DNA of 15,485 bases from an uncultured Lachnospiraceae bacterium (GTDB taxonomy: Bacteria; Bacillota; Clostridia; Lachnospirales; Lachnospiraceae), in assembly GCA_934359535.1 (NCBI GenBank), contig CAKRLN010000026.1, forward strand, positions 1-15,485. The letters are read 5' to 3'. The translations under genes and the position numbers were made by a program. Under the pieces are notes generated by a model. It ran no database searches and had not been told where the DNA came from. It saw only the letters and a program-made list of their open reading frames with translations. Below are positions 13,875 to 15,485 of the stretch, piece after piece. Every line of letters starts with the position of its first letter. Position 1 is the stretch's first letter.

Positions 13875-14693
13875 TTAGGCATCTGGCTTCCTTGCGGTAA
13901 CCGTCATCCGGTCACTCTCCGGTGACAGCGGATTTTTCGTGTAGGCATCATACACATGGATATCCGTAAAACCTGCCTTCTCTAAAAGCGCTACGACAAG
14001 CTCCGAGGAATACCCTCTCTGGTAATGCGTCTCATAAAAACGCTCATACAGCCCATCTTCTCCTGCAATGTAAAGCGTCAGGTCATATTCGTTGATCTGT
14101 GTTTTATTATCGTAGTCATTTTCCCAGATAAAGCTGCCCTCGTCGCGGTTTTCCGCAAATGTATGGTCTGCGAGTAACTCCTCATATTTGTATAATGTAT
14201 TCATATCAAAGAGAAACGCCCCACCCGGCTTCAGTGCCTCTGCGACACGGGAAAAAACAAGGAAAAGCTCTTCTTCCTCCAAAATATAATTCAGGCAGTC
14301 ACACGCACTGTATATGGCCAAAACCGGTTCATAGAGCTCAAGCGCCCGCATATCCTGAAGAAGATAAAGGATTCCGGCTTCCTGTCCGTTTTCTTCCATA
14401 TTCATTTCCGTGTCTTCCTTAAAATCCGGCACCTCGTATTCTTCAAGCGCCTCGTATTCCGCTTCCCTGGCAATCTCAAGCATGTCCATAGACAGATCCA
14501 CACCGATCATATCATACCCGGACGCTGCCATTCTTCTTGTCATCTTTCCGGTTCCACAGCCAAGGTCCAAAAGAACACCTTCTGAAATTCCTTCCTGCAT
14601 AAGCCACTGTCTGATATAATCCGCCCATGCATCATATGGAACATTGTCCATGAACAGGTCATATACCTGTGCAAAACTTGTATACGCGTCCAT
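13875..14693 (-). CDS. Class I SAM-dependent methyltransferase
   Basis: A 272-residue soluble enzyme with a Rossmann-type methyltransferase fold. Visible motifs are an N-terminal FAQVYDLFMDNVPYDAWADY region, motif I LLDLGCGTGKM (41-51) binding SAM, motif II GVDLS (64-68), LLQDMR (111-116), and PGGAFLFDMNT near 157-166. The product and substrate are not determined by the sequence. Between the second and third strands it has an insert of about 30 residues (77-107) with 13 acidic residues and one lysine, longer than I expect for this subfamily. An open frame extends to 14936, but AAGGAG at 14700-14705 is 6 nt before the ATG at 14693, and YolD-like upstream ATGs lack such a site, so I use 14693. 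It is the first gene of the operon with hslO and nadE. Confidence 0.9.
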   Translation of the reverse strand: MDAYTSFAQVYDLFMDNVPYDAWADYIRQWLMQEGISEGVLLDLGCGTGKMTRRMAASGYDMIGVDLSMDMLEIAREAEYEALEEYEVPDFKEDTEMNMEENGQEAGILYLLQDMRALELYEPVLAIYSACDCLNYILEEEELFLVFSRVAEALKPGGAFLFDMNTLYKYEELLADHTFAENRDEGSFIWENDYDNKTQINEYDLTLYIAGEDGLYERFYETHYQRGYSSELVVALLEKAGFTDIHVYDAYTKNPLSPESDRMTVTARKPDA

Positions 14694-14820
14694 CTGCATC
14701 TCCTTTTTTTGCGATTTTCCCTGGAAAACCACTGCTTTCTCATGTGTGCAGGTCAACAAGCCATACCTCTCATCCTGTAGGCAGGAACAGGTCATCCACT
14801 TTTGACCCTTGTATCCTTTA
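14694..14820 (-). other. Foldable untranslated leader of the methyltransferase operon
   Basis: If the promoter at 14821-14848 is used, the leader is about 120 nt. It can form alternative pairings: GGTCA with TGACC (14790-14807), a CCTGT/ACAGG hairpin (14774-14791), and GGTCAA (14751-14756) with TTGACC (14802-14807). The first excludes the other two. A TTTTCC/GGAAAA hairpin is near the ribosome site. I do not recognise a known riboswitch. Confidence 0.3.
14700..14705 (-). promoter_or_regulatory. Ribosome binding site deciding the methyltransferase start
   Basis: AAGGAG on the minus strand, 6 nt before the ATG at 14693. An in-frame ATG at 14699 directly abuts it and is too close to be used. 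Confidence 0.75.
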
Positions 14821-14848
14821 ATAATACATGAATTTCCTGGAAAAGCAA
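14821..14848 (-). promoter_or_regulatory. Possible promoter of the methyltransferase-hslO-nadE operon
   Basis: On the minus strand TTGCTT (14843-14848) and TATTAT (14821-14826) have a 16-bp spacer. It is back to back with the plus-strand promoter at 14872-14900. Confidence 0.45.
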
Positions 14849-14871
14849 GGCTGATCTTTGCGTTTTCGCTG

Positions 14872-14900
14872 TTGATTATTGTGCCCTGAACCGATATACT
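14872..14900 (+). promoter_or_regulatory. Promoter of the right-edge membrane-protein gene
   Basis: TTGATT (14872-14877) and TATACT (14895-14900) are separated by 17 bp, 37 nt before the ATG at 14938. Confidence 0.6.
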
Positions 14901-14937
14901 AATACCGTAACCCAATAACATAAAGGCAGGTTTCATT

Positions 14938-15485
14938 ATGATTGAAAACTACGAACATTATATTTCCAAAAATATCAAGGCTTTTTATAAAAGAAGGCTT
15001 TTTTCCCCTGTTGTCTTCCTGATTCTGCTTGCCATACTCTGGCTTGTTTTCCCCTTATCCAAGATGCGGCACCCGAATCACTTAAAACAGGATACCTCTT
15101 TGCATGCTGTTTATAAAGAAGGTAACCGTTATGTCAGGGCTTCCTTAAAGGAACTGACCTTTACCGGCTACACAAAAACGCGCTTCGGAAAGACCCTTGG
15201 CTATTACTATTACTGTCCGTGGGATGACGGAACGATCATCGTTCTTTTAAGCCCATCCACCTGTGAGGAAGGGCTTCCGTCGATTGGTAAGCTTACCGTA
15301 TCCTGCAAGGTATTGGAGGAAAACGAATCCTATAAGCTGCTTCTTGATGCACTTGCCTTGGACCTTGACTGGACCCCGGAGGGCATGACCAATCAGATAG
15401 GAAGTTGCTACTTAAGTGAACCGGACTATTCGTTCCGTTCTACAACCATTTTGTTTATTGTATACTATGGAACAATGCTCTATGC
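14938..15485 (+). CDS. Membrane protein of unknown function (partial, runs off right edge)
   Basis: I do not recognise this protein. The 182 visible codons begin at the ATG at 14938 with an AAAGGCAGG ribosome site about 7 nt ahead and continue open to the window end. A short basic N-terminus (KAFYKRR) is followed by a transmembrane segment at about 22-40. A soluble domain of about 130 residues (41-170) follows, containing FGKTLGYYYYCPWDDGT and STCEEGLPSIGKLTVSC as visible blocks, and a second hydrophobic segment begins near 170 (TTILFIVYYGTMLYA). The layout, one helix, an ordered domain outside or inside, then another helix, suggests a small membrane-anchored protein. It is divergent from the methyltransferase operon. 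The cysteines near 93, 109, 123 and 157 are notable but no motif is evident. Confidence 0.75.
   Translation, partial: MIENYEHYISKNIKAFYKRRLFSPVVFLILLAILWLVFPLSKMRHPNHLKQDTSLHAVYKEGNRYVRASLKELTFTGYTKTRFGKTLGYYYYCPWDDGTIIVLLSPSTCEEGLPSIGKLTVSCKVLEENESYKLLLDALALDLDWTPEGMTNQIGSCYLSEPDYSFRSTTILFIVYYGTMLY

Noticed and set aside
14694-14936. N-terminal extension of the methyltransferase to 14936, or a separate small Cys-containing protein in that frame
   Set aside because: The frame is open, but it crosses the divergent promoter and the ribosome site placed for 14693. No independent ribosome site or family feature supports a separate product.

Overview
The window looks like a chromosomal stretch from a gut-type Firmicute, most likely a member of the Lachnospiraceae. 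The clues are strong AAAGGAGG-type ribosome binding sites, near-consensus sigma-A promoters with 17-bp spacers, a YolD-like protein, a tandem-HAMP methyl-accepting chemotaxis protein, ammonia-dependent asparagine synthetase (AsnA) and a fused glutaminase/NAD synthase. The family assignment is inferred from gene style; no rRNA or other marker gene is present. Nothing points to a prophage, integrated element, CRISPR array, transposon or tRNA.

Layout from the left. (1) An amino-acid ABC importer on the minus strand: a lipoprotein binding protein (CjaA/cysteine-binding-like) followed by its permease, which runs off the left edge, with a perfect-consensus promoter upstream. (2) A minus-strand operon at 1679-4714: a MarR-type regulator, a c-di-GMP protein with an intact EAL domain and a degenerate GGDEF domain, and a YolD-like protein. 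Its promoter abuts the terminator of the next gene. (3) A chemotaxis receptor and (4) a GH1 beta-glucosidase, both minus strand. (5) A divergent plus-strand azlCD pair (branched-chain amino-acid export), which runs tail to tail into (6) a small four-helix membrane protein of unknown function. (7) Divergent from that, asnA on the plus strand, ending at a strong hairpin shared with (8) the convergent minus-strand operon methyltransferase - hslO (Hsp33) - nadE. (9) At the right edge, a plus-strand membrane protein of unknown function, truncated by the window.

Amino-acid and nitrogen metabolism is a loose theme (amino-acid uptake, branched-chain amino-acid efflux, asparagine and NAD synthesis). 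Signalling is the other theme (chemoreceptor, c-di-GMP turnover, MarR control). Most of the window is ordinary core-type content. The less explained parts are the MarR/EAL/YolD operon, palindromes over the azlC promoter, an acidic insert in the methyltransferase, a foldable leader upstream of it, and two uncharacterised membrane proteins. I did not find a convincing new defence or mobile system.
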